A DNA stretch of 64,000 nt from Rugalucina vietnamica (Eukaryota > Mollusca > Bivalvia > Lucinida > Lucinidae): NCBI GenBank assembly GCA_964017185.1, contig OZ024874.1:37486721-37550720 (forward strand). Direction: 5' to 3'. This document shows positions 12,080 to 25,241 of the stretch, in pieces. The stretch's first letter is position 1. Each line of letters starts with the position of its first letter. The position numbers were made by a program, and so were the translations under genes. Under the pieces are notes generated by a model. It had not been told where the DNA came from and did not search any database. It saw only the letters and a list, made by a program, of their open reading frames with translations.

Positions 12080-13190
12080 TCCGCTCCCCCCTCAGGGGGA
12101 ATTTCGCAGACCATGATTTTTATATAGCCTGATGTCTAAGAAGTTTTTTGAAACATGTTAGCCCTCTGTAAAGTGTCGCGTAATCGTGTAACATCGAGTT
12201 ACATATGTTACCTACAGAAAATCTAATTTTTATTGTTGAATTTAAAAAATGCAATATGAATTAAAATAAACATTGCTCTATTTATCAAACTGGGTTTCAA
12301 ATACTAGCAGACATTCTTAGCTACAATATGAGACCTTTGATTTCAATGTCACTCTGTCACAGTGTAACATATGTAACATTTTTCCGCAAGGTTCATCTTA
12401 AATGCATATGTGTAACTAAGTTATCCTTTTGTGGTTTTGCGCCCCATTAGACGGAATTGCGTAGACTATGATTTATATATAGCCTGATGTATTAAAGGTT
12501 TTTTCACATATGTTAGCCCTCTGTAAAATGTAGCATAATCGTGTAACATCGAATTACGTATGTTACCTACCGAAAATCCAATTTTTACTGCTGAATTTAA
12601 ATATGCTATAAAATTAAAATAAACATTCTTTTATTGATCTAAACTGGGTTTCAAATTACAGCAAATATTCTTAGCTACAATATGAAGACTTTGATGTCCA
12701 TGTCAGTCAATCACAGTGTAACGTATGTAACATTTTGCCATAAATTACATTTTAAATGCATATGTGTAGCTAAGTTATCTTTTTGTGGTTCTGTGCCCCA
12801 TTATTGAGAATTGTGTAGACCATGACTTTCATATTAGCCTGATCACTAAGAAGGCTTTTGAAATGTGTTAGCCCTCTGTAAAGTGTAGCGAAATCATTTA
12901 ACATTGAATAACATAAGTTACGTACCAAAAATCTATTTTTTAATGTTGAATTAAAAATGGAATAAAAATGAAAAACAAACATTCTTCTATTGATCAAAAT
13001 GGGTTTCAAATAATAGCAGACATTCTTAGCTACAATATGAGACCTTTGTTTTTTTTTTCATGTCAGTCTTTCAGAGTGTAACGTATGTAACATTTTATTT
13101 TCACAAAGTTCATTTTAAATGTGTATACAAAGCCTACTTATCCTTATGTGGTCTTGCTCCCCATAAGAGGGAAATTTGTAGACTGGTGGC
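12080..13190. repeat. 355-bp tandem array, three copies
   Basis: TAGCCTGAT begins at 12125, 12480 and 12835, exactly 355 bp apart, each followed by GTTAGCCCTCTGTAAARTGT and a GTAACATATGTTAC-like block. A degraded fourth unit begins near 13150. The pattern GTAACRTATGTAACAT is scattered throughout. Confidence 0.85.
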
Positions 13191-14059
13191 AGTTTAATAC
13201 TTTCTTGCTAATTTTATCATAATCTATAGCACTGAGGGTCTGCAAACAAGTATCTAGAATCAAAGATTTCACTCCCGAATGTAACGTATGCAACAAACAT
13301 GTAATGTATAACAAAGGGCATTGTACATAGTTCGAATACCAATAGGCTGAATGCTCTAGCCAATAGGAAATTTTGCAAACATATTCTATTTTATAGGATA
13401 ATTCAGTTTCCACCAATTAGAGATGTTTGCTCTCTGTATGTTGGAGCATTTGCCTGTCACATATGTTACCATTATAAAATAATATATGACAGTTTGAGCT
13501 TCGGAAAGATAGCATCTTTTATTATGTTATTCAACCGTCTCATATAGTCTGCATGCAACATGCCTATTCTATACACTACTTACTTACTTAAAAGGTACAA
13601 GTAGGCAAAGATCAGGAAAAGGCGCAATCAGAAAAAGATTCCCACTCCAAAAACCGAGGTGGGAAAAAACCAAACTAACAATCAGGTACTTATACCATGA
13701 AACATATCGTAAGCCGAATGAGCAGCTATTTTCCCAATAGGTGGCCACTCAGTTACCTTAACTTAACTAAAAATATGAAAACATACATAAGGCGCCAACA
13801 GCACAAAAAATTTTAAACACCAAGACATAAAATTAAGATTAAGTTGTTTGCACAATAATCTGACACCTACGGTGTAATGTCCGTAACATATATCAAAATT
13901 ACCCTTTTAAACTTAGAATTGTTAGTGACATCTTTTTCTTTTCAGTTCCACATATTTTCAAATATATCAAGTGATTGTTATGATAGTGTTCTATAATAGT
14001 GTAATAAGATACGGAAATAATTCAACTTTCTTGGTGTTCAAATATTGATGAGAACCTTC

Positions 14060-15690
14060 AATATTAGAGAAAAATCGCAGAACAATGGAGGGGGTCTACC
14101 TACAGAAACGTTTATAGCTCAGCAACCAAAAGCAATATAAAGCTGGAATTGGTAACAAATGATTGCAGTGACAACATCCTAAATCCAGGAAATAAGATAC
14201 ACAAGTAATCAGACTTTCGTGCTGTTCGAAATTTGGTGATATCTTAAAAATAGAGAACGATCACAGAAAATGCAGGGGGTATACCTACGGAAACGTATGT
14301 ATCTCAGCAACCAAAAGCCACAGAGAGCAGAAATTGGTATCAAAAAATTGTCATGACTATATTCGATAACCATGTTATAAGATATACAAATAAGCTGACT
14401 TTCTTGTTGCTAAATTATTTAGAAACTTAAGATATAAGAGAAAAAATCACTGGCAAACGGAGGGGGTATACCAATAAAATTGCTAATACCTCAGTGACCA
14501 AAAGCTCTAGAGAGCTCAAATTAGTATCAAATGATTGCTGTAATAATGGTCTATTATCGTTGATAAGACAAATAAATAATCTGTTTTTCTTGTTGTTGGA
14601 ATATCGATAAGAACTTTAAATATCAGATAAATATCTTAGAAAAAATAGACGGGGTACGCCAACGAAAAAGCATATATCTGAGCAACGAAAAGTCATGGAG
14701 AGCTGAAATTGGTATCAAATGATTGCTGTGACAATATTCTATAACCATGTAATAAGAGATATAAATTAGCTGACTTTATTGTTGCTAAAATATGTAAGAA
14801 AACTTAAGGTATAAGAGAAAAATCACTGGCAAACGAAGGGGGTATACCAATAAAATTGCTAATATCTCGGTGATCAAAAGCTCTATAGAGCTCAAATTGG
14901 TATCAAATGATTGTTATAATAATGGTCTATAATCATGTGATAAGACAAATAAATAATCTGATTTTCTTGTTGTTGGAATATTGATAAGAACTTTAAATAT
15001 TAGATAAAAATCTCAGAAAAATAGAGGGGGTATACCAACAATAAAGCATATATCTGGGCAACAGAAAGTCATAGAGAGCTGAAATTGGTATCAAATAATT
15101 GCTATGACAATATTCTATAACCATGTAATAAGACATATAAATTTGCTGACTTTATTACTGCTAACATATGTAAGAATACTTAAAGTATAAGAGAAAAATC
15201 ACTGGCAAACGAATGGGGTATACCAATAAAACTGCTAATATCTCAGTGACCAAAAGCTCTAGAGAGCTGAAATTTGTATCAAATAATTGCTAGGATGATG
15301 TTCTTTAGCCATGTGGTAAGAATTACAAATAATCTGACTTTTTTTGTTTTTGGAATATTGATAAAATCTTTAACTATTAGAGAAAAATCACAGAAAAGTG
15401 GGTGGGGTATATCAACAACAACGTTTAGAACTCAGCAACCAAAAGTCCCAGAGAGCTGAAATTAGTATTACATGATTGCTATAATAATGTTCTATAACCT
15501 TGTGGTAAGATTTATGAACAATTTGGCATTCTTGTTGTTTGAATATTGATGAGAACTTAAAATATTAGATAAAAATCACAGAAAAATAGAGGGGATATAC
15601 CAACAGAAACGTTAATATCTCAGCGACCAAAAGTCCTAGAGAGCTAAAATTGGTATCAACTGATTGATATGACAATAATTTATTTTCTTA
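14060..15690. repeat. about 187-bp tandem array with a 375-bp higher-order (dimer) pattern
   Basis: Blocks of GGGGGTATACCAAYARAA, CTCAGYRACCAAAAGC and GAGAGCTGAAATTGGTATCA recur about every 185-190 bp from 14085 to 15620. Alternate units are more alike: those near 14460, 14835 and 15213 share AAATTGCTAATA and AGCTCTAGAGAGCT, while those near 14652 and 15025 share AAAGCATATATCTG. This suggests amplification of a dimer. Confidence 0.8.
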
Positions 15691-17014
15691 TTAATTTGGA
15701 CTGAAACAAAGATTGCACGTACTCCTTTTATGGGCACAATTCCACATTTTGTCATCAAAGATTACCATTTGTGTCAAAAACTGCTCCAAGCGAGTCTATG
15801 AATCAAATAAAACGCTTCTAAAGTACATATATATGTTAATTTACAGTAACGTATATAACGGCACATTGCCTTTGAATAAGTCCTTATTGTTTGCATTTCA
15901 TTCATTTCAACATACATTTGTGCGAATATGCCACAATAAGAATATAACTTGGTAAGGATAACTTGGTGAGGTCAGTTGCAAAATAAATCAAGCATATCAC
16001 ATTTTAAAACAGCATTGTAACACACGTTGTGAGCCCCTTTATCAGAATAAATATTATTGGAGAAGCAATTGTGCTTTTAAAATGCTTACAATGCTGACCT
16101 TTTGCAATTGAAAATAACTAAAACACGTCTTCCTGCATGAAAAAAGGAATGAAAACACACATACAGGTACCGATACCGTATATTGTAACGTATGTAACAT
16201 GCTGTTACATATGTTACATATCTTGGATTAAATCAATTAATTTCAAAGGCTTATTAGTGATGTTATGAGAACATTCTAGGTCAAAGGCAAGCATGGCATT
16301 GGTTCTGAGGGTACTTGACCATTGATACCAAAAGGTCATTTAACAAAATTTGGGTAACGTATGTAATTTTGATGTAACACGGTAACGCGACACTTCTCAG
16401 AAGGCTAACATGTCTCATTTTGCGGCTTAGATATTGCTCTATAAGAAAATTATAATGGCCTAAATTCCCCCTGAGGGGGGAGGGGGGTGTATAGCCATCC
16501 CAAGGACTAATATTCAATAGTTTGCACGGGTCTAAAGAAGCAAGTTCCCGGCGGGACTACTTTCGATAGTACAGTAGGTCGCCATTGAAAAAAATATCTG
16601 GCAGCCATTTTCCGTTTCCATTTCAACTAAACGAACGACGAAACTAGGAAAAATACAGATTTCCTCGCACAATAAATACACAAAACTTCATTTCATGACA
16701 AATACCTCAAATTTTGGAAGAACAATGATTTAAAAGTGTTTGTACTCCGAATTTCTAACTTTGTTCATGAAATTTCCGATCGCAACGACACCAAAGAGTC
16801 ACGTCGACGTCATCAATTTTACTGCAACGTCATGGTTCTCGCGTACACTAAGGCGAAGCCCTGCGTGTGTTGCAATATGGTGATAAGTCGCTAAAACCGA
16901 TACCTTTTTACGTGAAATGTGGCCGAATGAAATGTCTATCAGGACTGGAGATGCCAGGAATAAGCATTTACAAACCTGCCATTGCGTACTTTAGGGTATA
17001 TACATGTAATGAAA
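15691..17014. other. interior of the nested elements, no gene seen
   Basis: AT-rich, with short unrecognised ORFs only. It includes GTAACGTATGTAACATGC blocks (about 16185) that mirror those of the 355-bp array in inverted orientation, and the CCCCTGAGGGGGGA block at about 16470. Confidence 0.5.
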
Positions 17015-17140
17015 AGGTTATTGAATGAAAATCGTAAACAATTTGGAACTCGATCATATGGCTGAGATTCACTCGCAAGCTCGTGCGTCCTCGCAATATG
17101 AACTCGTTCAGAATAGTTTTCGACATTCATTCAATAACCT
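17015..17140. repeat. 126-bp hairpin-ended repeat
   Basis: AGGTTATTGAATG (17015-17027) is the exact reverse complement of CATTCAATAACCT (17128-17140), and the match continues imperfectly inside. Probably a small MITE. Confidence 0.6.
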
Positions 17141-17144
17141 ATTA

Positions 17145-17189
<45 letters not shown>
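17141..17189. repeat. (TTA)n microsatellite
   Basis: Near-perfect ATT/TTA trinucleotide run at the inner end of the right arm. The corresponding place in the left arm (10358-10405) is an AAT/GAT-type run. Confidence 0.9.
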
Positions 17190-17193
<4 letters not shown>

Positions 17194-18154
17194 TTTGACT
17201 TATAAACGTTCGAATGCCAGAGTCAGTCATAGAGATATTGAGCAAGTAAGTAAGTACAATCAATTTTAAAGGGTTGCAGAAAGGTTGGTGAAACTTAAAA
17301 TACCAAGGTACATGTACCTCAAAGTATAATTACGTGCATTTGGTGAGTCACGGACAAGCCCTGTTTTCCTATTGGAACCACTTCTATCTCATAACAATAC
17401 GGAACTGTTTCATTAGAATCTCTTCATTCTAGGGTTGATAACCATGCCAATGAACGTATAGTTTCCTAAACTACATAAAAGAGGTATGTAGGCAGAAGCT
17501 GGGCACGAATTAGTAACACAATCCGCATCTTGTAAAGCTAGAATGCCCATCTATCCAATAATCCAGGTAATTCTGGTACCGTAGTAACCGGCGTTGTGTT
17601 TACTTTTTGCCATAAAATTCTTCCTGTGCATTTTTCGGGGGAAAATCTATCGAGAACGATGCAAACGTCCAACTATCTTGCCTACAAGTCATATCAAAAT
17701 GCTCGTTTGCTCACATTTTGTGCTTATTTTGGAAAATACGAACAGTTTCTGTAGAAATCGGCCGAATAGGCCTTGGCCGAACCTTGTTTACCAACTTTGA
17801 ATCAAATGTTTGGAAAAATTATACAAAAACAGTTTTTCGTTCAAGCAGAAATAAAAAGTCAAGTTAATTCTCCATTAGATGCACGTTTTACTTCATCGCA
17901 AAAGTTTATATTACATTGAACAACACAAGAAATTTATTCGCATCCATCAAATTTTGTAGCGAAAGCACCGTAGTAACCGGTGTTGGAACCTTTCACCGGC
18001 GTCAACGTTGGACAGGGTGTACCTGCTCTTAAAGAAACCAATAAGAATATAAGGTGTTGAAGTTTATATGTATGAGCATTATCATTTGGTTAATTTCTAT
18101 CAAAATCAATCAGCCTCGATATTTGTGGCCAAAAGCTTTTTCAATCAACAAACG

Positions 18155-18325
18155 AGAAGCCTCCGTGGTGCAATGGTTATGTCACTTGCATTATAAACCA
18201 AGGGTCCGAGTCGCGGGTTCGATTTCGGATGAGACTATAAACCGAGGTACCGTCTATATATGACCTTGGCGGTTGGTGGGACGTTCAAACCCCAATCAAC
18301 CAACCAAGACATAAACAGGTTGGAT
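18155..18325 (+). mobile_element. tRNA-derived SINE-like sequence
   Basis: An A box TGGTGCAATGG (18166-18176) and B box GGTTCGATTTC (about 18216-18226) lie in tRNA spacing, in a head that starts GCCTCCGTGGTGCAATGGTT. They are followed by a non-tRNA body ending in a GGTTGGTGGG...CCAATCAACCAACC hairpin. There is no convincing cloverleaf, so it is read as a SINE and not a functional tRNA. Confidence 0.65.
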
Positions 18326-18650
18326 CAACGTTGACAATACTGACAAATCAGACGACATTTCCAGTCTACCATATATATGAAGTTACACTCTGCTAAACGC
18401 GTATAATAAGTCCGTGCTTTATTTTACCGTTCATATACGTGTACATTGGTTATTTTATCTCGGATACACATGTATACAGGTCTAAAAGTCTGGTTAGATT
18501 ATGATTATTTTCGCCATTTTCGTTTTCATACTTAGTGCAATACTTTACTATTATTATCCAGTCGCGTCTATAATTCTCTCGCTGATGGCTTAGTACTTAA
18601 AACATAAATGTATTTCAATGAAGTGAAATTGAGGTTTACTTGTAGTATTA

Positions 18651-19890
18651 CACTGAGGGGCACTTCTAACGCAACACTTTCATTTTCCATCATATCTCAA
18701 AAATTAAACCACCAAATTTATTGAAATTTTCCGCAAACATAAATCAATTATGCTTGCGTGTGTATTTTTCATCGAAATTGATTGTCCACAACTTATAAAA
18801 TATTAAGTTTATCTAACAAGACTCAAAAACGAAAAGTCGCAAAAAGGCCACACCATTGGCGAATTTAATAGTATCATAGCGGTGTCTCAAAAACGTATCA
18901 TATCAAGCTCGTATCCCGTATCCCTAACCCCACGAGCTTGCAAATATAGGGATCAACCATGGTTTTCAGTGTTCAAACATTCGATGGATCTCGAGGAAGG
19001 TGTTTGAACACAAGGCCGTAGGCCGCGTGTTCAAACCCCTTCCGAGTGATCCAGTGAATGTTTGAACACTGAAACAAACCATGGTTGATTGCTATTCTTG
19101 CATTTTCACTCTAATCTACTTAACATCTCTTGAAAATAACATTAGCAACGTAAAAACTCACAGAAAACAGCGGAGCTTTTTCAACGTCGGCCATTTTGTT
19201 CTACGAAACACATGACGTCACGTCGCATTGACCAATGACGTCGTCCGAAACCCATGTTCAAACTGCACGTGAATTTCATGATTTGAACATGGGTCTTGCT
19301 GTTTGAACACGGCTTTCGACCAATCGAAAACGGCCTCAAACAGCTATGCACATAGATATCTATGCAAGAATAAGTTTTCAAGCAATAAAAAAAATCATAT
19401 GATGTGTTTAGTCCAAGAAGTAGCGTTATTGGTCACCTCTGGGATGCGTTTAAAAACAGGCGTGTGCAATGTGTTGTTTCAAGAAATCGGCAGTAACTGA
19501 AATAGATCCTTATGGAGGAGTAGAGAAACATCCCACAAGGACTTGTTATGAAATAAATATGTTTTTTTATGAGGAAGAGGTGTTCCTGTGTTGTCCAGGC
19601 CCATTCTGGATATACAGGATATTAACTGACTATGACAAACTTCACTGCTGTGATATCCGAATAACTGGCATTTACTTATCAGTCCAACCGGATTACAGTA
19701 TTGTGACTTTTTGTTTTTTCAGTCATATGTTATTAACATCTAATTTATTGCATTATAGTCCATCGATTGTTTTGAAAATTACAGAAAGTAAACATGAATA
19801 AAATTTGTAGAAAATTTCACTAAGAACGGTTAATTGATTATTGAGTTATGTCCAAAAAGGTAAGTGTTGCGTTAGAAGTGCCCCTCAGTG
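18651..19890. mobile_element. 1.24-kb TA-flanked non-autonomous transposon, 29-bp perfect TIRs
   Basis: CACTGAGGGGCACTTCTAAC plus nine more bases are repeated perfectly in reverse complement at the other end, and TA flanks both sides (18649-18650, 19891-19892). This suggests the Tc1/mariner superfamily. An internal hairpin lies at 18954-19087. An unrecognised 110-codon ORF (19469-19801) shows no transposase motif and is not called. Confidence 0.85.
18954..19087. repeat. 134-bp internal hairpin
   Basis: CAACCATGGTTTTCAGTGTT at the left is mirrored by AACACTGAAACAAACCATGGTTG at the right, with AGTGTTCAAACATTC and GTGTTTGAACAC blocks also inverted. GTTTGAACA motifs recur to about 19340. Confidence 0.75.
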
Positions 19891-19892
19891 TA

Positions 19893-20434
19893 CAACTTAA
19901 TTTTCAATGCATAAAATCTGTGCTCTTCTAGTTATAAAGTTGTAAAAAGAGATATGTCCGCATAACGCTCGTGCCAGAGTATGACCACCCGTGAAAAAGA
20001 CATTGTCCGAACAATGTTCACACCAGAATAGCTGTTATGACCACTTCATGTACTGTTACAGTATGCAAACAAATCAAATGTAGGCACTTAATCATAGTTT
20101 TTGCTAATTGATTCCATTTGCATTCGTTGTTCTTAGATACGTATATTGTCTCCAGATACCTCTCAGATAGACAGTTATACATAGAATGTGATGTTAATCT
20201 AATAGGTACATAGAGGGAATCAAAATAAGTTCAGAAAAGAAAATTGATTATTGTATAAACCATTTTCAAATATATTATTGTTTATCAACATAAGGTAAGG
20301 ATAAAATACACATTTGTACATTTTTCAAGTGCCTCGTCCGCATTGCTCACTTCCTAATTAACGAAACTTTGAACGACTGTACCTATCACTGGGTACAGTA
20401 CCTCTAACACTGTGAGGCTTTCACTTCATACAAT
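19893..20434. other. interior of the 12-kb element, no gene seen
   Basis: AT-rich sequence with no ORF or repeat that could be identified. Confidence 0.4.
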
Positions 20435-22149
20435 ACCTCTCATTCACTGGGACAGTAGTTCCTTTCACTGAAATTCGAACGTATTGTTAGAAATTTCGGA
20501 ATCGAAGTGGATCGGCAAGAGTTTTCTTATATTGAAAGTTCCGAAGTATTTCTTTCTTTTGGGCGTATTTTATTTTCTCACAATTGGTTGATTTTAAAAC
20601 TAGATGAGAAAATGCAGCGACTTTTAACAGTTTTACAACTCTCATCCAAAACAAATGCCTCCCGTATGCTCCCACGAACACCCTTTTCGGTTATTCGACC
20701 ATAAGATGAAACAAGAACATGTACCGAAGTGATCAACTGAAAACTATGGCACAGAAATAAAACTTATAACACAAAACCATGCAAAATACTTACCACTATC
20801 TCACATTTTTTGCCCCAAAAATGTGTTCAATCACTGGTACAGTGTCTTTCACTGATTCTACGGTGTACAGTGAATCTATAGGGTGGAACTTGCTGGGAGT
20901 AAGCAAATGGACAAAAGATTTATGTTTATGGAAAAAATGTCCTCAGGGGGTTGTCTGCCCCCCGCCCCTGGGCTATATACATGTATATGGCCATAATGTT
21001 CAAACATCTTCTCTGAAACCACTTGGCCAAACAAAGCCAAACTTTATGTGGAGCATCGTTTAGAAAGGGGAATGTAGTTAATATAAATGGGCACTATGGC
21101 TATAAATAGCAAAAACCCTCATAAATCTTATTCTTCAGAACCGGAAGACCTATGATTTTGACATAGTGTGTACAGTCTCTTAACTCCAAAATAGTCCAGT
21201 AGCCATCAGCATAACCTGGAAGATGGTGCCGCATGAAATTTTATTGTGGTTTCCAGTTCACTGGGCCATGCTAGTTCAGAAACTGCATGATGCCACCCTG
21301 GCATCATTGAGCGTTTTGAAAAAACCAAGATGGCGTCCAAGATGGTCGCCATAAACAAGAAAACAGCACCTCAGGTTTTGATAAACTCATTTTCCTGCGT
21401 TTAAAAAGCTCAATTTACGCTGTAAACAATATTAAAAAGATAATTCTTAGTTTTGACCCCCATGTCATTATATGAGGCAAGATGGTGGGCAAGATGGCTG
21501 CCACAATCATACTAAAAGCAATATTTTCGTAATAAAACGGCATTCAAGTGCAGCATAAAACAGTGTATTGTGTTTGGAAGTCCACTTTTGTTGTACACAT
21601 AAAACTTAAGTGTTTGGTTTTCAATTATGACCCCACATCATAACAGCGAAAAAGATGGCGACCAAAATGGCCGCCATAATTATAATTTAAAAGATTGTGT
21701 TCTCTGATTAAAACAACGTTCCTTTGCAGAATATACTTAATGTAACGCGTTTGAAATGCTCATATAATGTTTTGAGCAGCATGGTTTATTGTTTATTCTC
21801 ACATTATAAAAATGAGCCAAGATGGTGGCCAAGATGGTCGCCATAATCGTAATATATGAAAAATATAATTTTTGATTGAATCAGCATTCCAGTGCTGCAT
21901 TTGCTCAATGTTTTTTGTAATTCAAATGTTCAAACTATGTTGACAAATCAAGTGTTTTTGTATTATATTTGACCCAACGTTATAATAATAAAACAAGATG
22001 GTGACCAAGAGGACCACCTTATTCATGCTTTAATGATCTCTGGCTACAGCAGCTGCAAAAACTGAATGACTTGTATTTGAAATGATCATTTTTTGGTGTA
22101 AACATCGCAATTTAATGTTCGTGTTTTGTTTTGACACCGCAAAATGATA

Positions 22150-24100
22150 CTGGGGCGTAGGTGTCCTACGAAGTTATAATACGACTCAGATCTTCTTCAC
22201 TGATCAAAACACCATTTTAGTCTAAGTGTTACACATTGATTTAGCAGAATAAAGGGAGGGAAGCAAATCAATATACATCACTAAATGAAAGTAGTCGTAA
22301 CATTTACAGTTTAAATATAATAAAGAAGAAAAGAGGACTGCATTTTTAAAGACAATTTAGTGAATCCTTCAGTAGAGCTAAAAACGCTAGGCGCTTGGTC
22401 TGAAGCATATTAGGAAAGGATGTAACAGACGAAAAAAAAAAAAACAGATAAAGCTGGTTCACAAAGATGAAAGGAAGAGTCGAACTGACGCTAATGCTAA
22501 GAACAGAAAAAAAAAGTTTAAAACATGTAAAGTAACTCTGAATATTATGAAATACAACATCACAACTTGATATACAATATGCTGTTGTCACATTTCAAAT
22601 AAATACACGTGTAAACTTGACCCATTCTTCTTAGCGCATGAATTTAAATTGGTGGATGAATTGGAAAAAGTTGGCTGGAAAGTTTCCAAACGCTGATCGC
22701 TTGATCACTTCTATGGCTATTACAATGGCGGTACGCAAAACTCATTTAAGGAAAAGCCACAAACGCATTTGAAGCAAAGATTATTTATCCAAGACACTTC
22801 CAGGTAGATTTACCTTGCCATGGTATACCCTCGGAGTTGGCTCCCAGCATTCTTCAATGTTGGGGTACAGCGGGGACAAGAGGATTATGAACACACAATA
22901 TGTTTGGAAGCAAAATGTACAAGTTGAGAAATCCACATACACTGCGCTGGCCTGATACAGTCGTCACCGATGGGCTGTGCTATTCTGTACACGAACCATT
23001 GTCACTTTGACTGTAGCATTTAAAGCATAACCGAAACTTCTCTAGCAAGACAAGAGGTTTGACAAAAAGCACAAGCATTCTCTTAACACTATTCGAACTT
23101 ACATTCGAAGATACGATGATTTAGGTATTACATGATTGTGCATGCAATTGTGACCATCTCACATTGAAAAAGGGCTGTGATAAAATAGTGTAACAGTGGC
23201 AAGAAGTGAGATGGTTGCGAACCATTGAGGAAAATGTGTAAGCGTCATACACGAACGTCTATGTATTGCTCAAGATTAAAATATCTACAATCAATGTAAA
23301 CCGAAAAGAATAAAATGCAAAAGGGAATGGGCCATATAAAAGGGACATTTTAATGACCGTAAAAATTGAGTTAAATGGTAAAACATCAGACCGTAGTCTG
23401 CTTCCCTCTTGCAGTCCAGTTTGAAATCAATGTCAAAGGGTTTCATACCACCTGACAAGCTTATTACCAGATAATATCAGGGGAATTATCGCCTTTGGAT
23501 GATGTTATGGCAGCAACGTAGAATTATTTCTGTAAGATATATGGTTTAATGTAAAACTGGTAAGCAAAAGCTGATAAACACTCCCAAGCTTAATGCATAT
23601 AATCACCATATACACAGTCGTTTACCAAAACAATGTGAAACCAACACATGTCCAGACATCCATTTGATAATCCCCGCTTGGTCAAGGGTGTGTGGTCTTA
23701 TATCCAACTTAAGTCTCAGGTAGTCGAAATTATGTTGAAGGGTTCTGAGCGCTAGTGCCAATTACAACAGCAGACAGTGTGGCTCCAGTAGTATAGTATA
23801 CTTCAAGTAGAATGATTTGCTGTGGGTATGCATCTGAACAACCATGCTCATCATCGAAATATAGGCGCTTCATAAATCAATTAGCCTGTTCAGTGCTTTG
23901 CAAATGCAATTGAATTGAAGAGATAATTGTTGCAATAGTTGAACAATATAGCTGGTGACTTTGCTAATTATTACTTACAATGGTAATGACACAGACGAAT
24001 ACCTTCTCTCGGTTTTAGAATAAAATTCATATTCTATCATTCATGATATGATGTAGATTTGCATCCCTCTGTTTATACTGCTTACTTAAAAACTTAACAA
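22150..24100. other. centre of the 4.1-kb element, no gene seen
   Basis: Non-repetitive within this window and AT-rich, with only short ORFs and no recognisable protein. It could be captured or highly decayed sequence. Confidence 0.4.
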
Positions 24101-25196
24101 ATATACATTTAGATAAGCTTTTTGAATCAGAGGCCATTTTCCCTTATACTTAGATTAAGGCGGCCATTTTGACCACCATCTTGCATCATTGCTATGATGC
24201 TGGGTCAGAACTAAACTCAAACTTGAACTGTTAACAAAATAAAATAAAGTCAAAAACAAGACAGTTAAGACAGTTTATTCAAGACCAAGTTCTCTATATC
24301 ATTTTTCGGCGGCCATCTTGTTGATCACCATCTTGCATTTTTGTTATGATTGGAGCGTCAAAACATAAACAAATCTAAATTATGGTGTTTTTGTTAATAA
24401 TATAAAATGAACATTTTAACACAAAACATTGAGTACATGCAACTCTGGGATGCTGTTTTCTTGTTTATGCCAACCATCTTGGGCGCCATCTTGATTTTTG
24501 ATTTTTTCAAACAATTAATTATGCAGTTTTTGAACTGGCATGGTCTGATGAACCAGAAGAAGACAGTTAGGACAACAAGAGAAGTGAGATTTTTGCTTCA
24601 AATACATGTATTAATTTGATTTTTGCAATATTTTCCGCAATTTGTCGGCCATTTTGAATTTTTGAATATTTCAAAATGCTCAATGATGCCAAGGTGGCAT
24701 CACTCGGATTCTTCATCTGAAAGGTATCAAGAAGTGAAATCCATAAAAACATTTTATGCGGCACACATTTCCAGGTCACAAGCCAAATCCATGTTTGGCA
24801 ACTGGACTAAAAATCCACTTTGGTCATTAGCCACCCATGGTGCAAAATGCAGTAAAGCCAATTAGCAGGGATAATTTCAGTTCAGCAGCATCTGATAAGA
24901 AATTCCAGGTAAGGAACATCTGCTCTGATCAGCATGTACAAATGAACATACAAAATCCTTAATACATACAAAATGTAATGTCGCTTAACTTTTTATGATT
25001 ATTTCAATTATTTTGATTAAATTGTATTTTGATGAAAAATGAACAAAAATTTATTTTTTGGTTTGGTGTGTACTGTAAAATACCTGGAATTCCAGGTATC
25101 AGATTACAGTAAATCCGACCATAATTAACCAGGAGAGGCAGCTCAACACTGATAAGCTGTATAGAATCACAGCAGGTATTACAGCATAAGTGGACA

Positions 25197-25241
25197 CCGC
25201 ACTTTACCCCCAAAACAGAGGAAAATGGGGGTAAAGTGCGG
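25197..25241. repeat. perfect 15-bp stem hairpin
   Basis: CCGCACTTTACCCCC (25197-25211) and GGGGGTAAAGTGCGG (25227-25241) pair perfectly across a 15-nt loop, 26 bp inside the right end of the 4.1-kb element. Confidence 0.9.

Larger units (their letters stand above)
12027..16509. mobile_element. candidate nested element with inverted subterminal arms, 13-bp direct flanks
   Basis: ATATTCAATAGTT occurs at 12014-12026 and 16510-16522. Just inside, the blocks CCCCTCAGGGGGAATTT (about 12090) and its reverse complement (about 16468-16484) are inverted, as are CTGTAACAT-type motifs further in. The core is two satellite arrays. The flanking direct repeat could be a target duplication (a MULE-like length) or chance; the exact ends are not proven. 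Confidence 0.45.
9524..18019. mobile_element. 8.5-kb inverted-repeat transposon nested in the previous one, CACCCT ends, TSD TACCT
   Basis: TACCT flanks both ends (9519-9523, 18020-18024). The ends CACCCTGTCCAACGTTGACG are perfect inverted copies. The arms extend about 880 bp (9524 to about 10400, and about 17145-18019) and end inside at AAT/ATT microsatellites. The arms are highly similar, giving mirror ORFs at 9743-9949 (minus) and 17594-17800 (plus). A piece of the left arm is repeated directly (10075-10310 against about 10430-10600). The interior has satellite arrays and no recognisable transposase. Confidence 0.8.
8797..20885. mobile_element. 12-kb inverted-repeat transposon, CACCCT ends, 5-bp target duplication GAACT
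   Basis: GAACT flanks both sides (8792-8796, 20886-20890), and type A sequence joins correctly when the element is removed (compare 26995-27035). The ends are CACCCTATAGATTCACTGTA and its reverse complement. The arms are about 450 bp (to about 9250, and from about 20435) and carry several internal TCACTG/CACTGG motifs. ORFs in the arms mirror each other and are not genes. CAC ends plus 5-bp duplications resemble Transib-type (RAG-related) or 5-bp-target hAT elements; no transposase was found. It contains the nested elements at 9524-18019 and 18651-19890. Confidence 0.75.

Noticed and set aside
14060-15690. CRISPR-like regular repeats
   Set aside because: Units of 187 bp diverge along their whole length with no short identical repeat and unique spacer pattern; the context is a eukaryotic transposon.
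19469-19801. 110-codon ORF inside the 1.24-kb TA element
   Set aside because: No transposase or other motif is recognisable, and the element is of MITE size.
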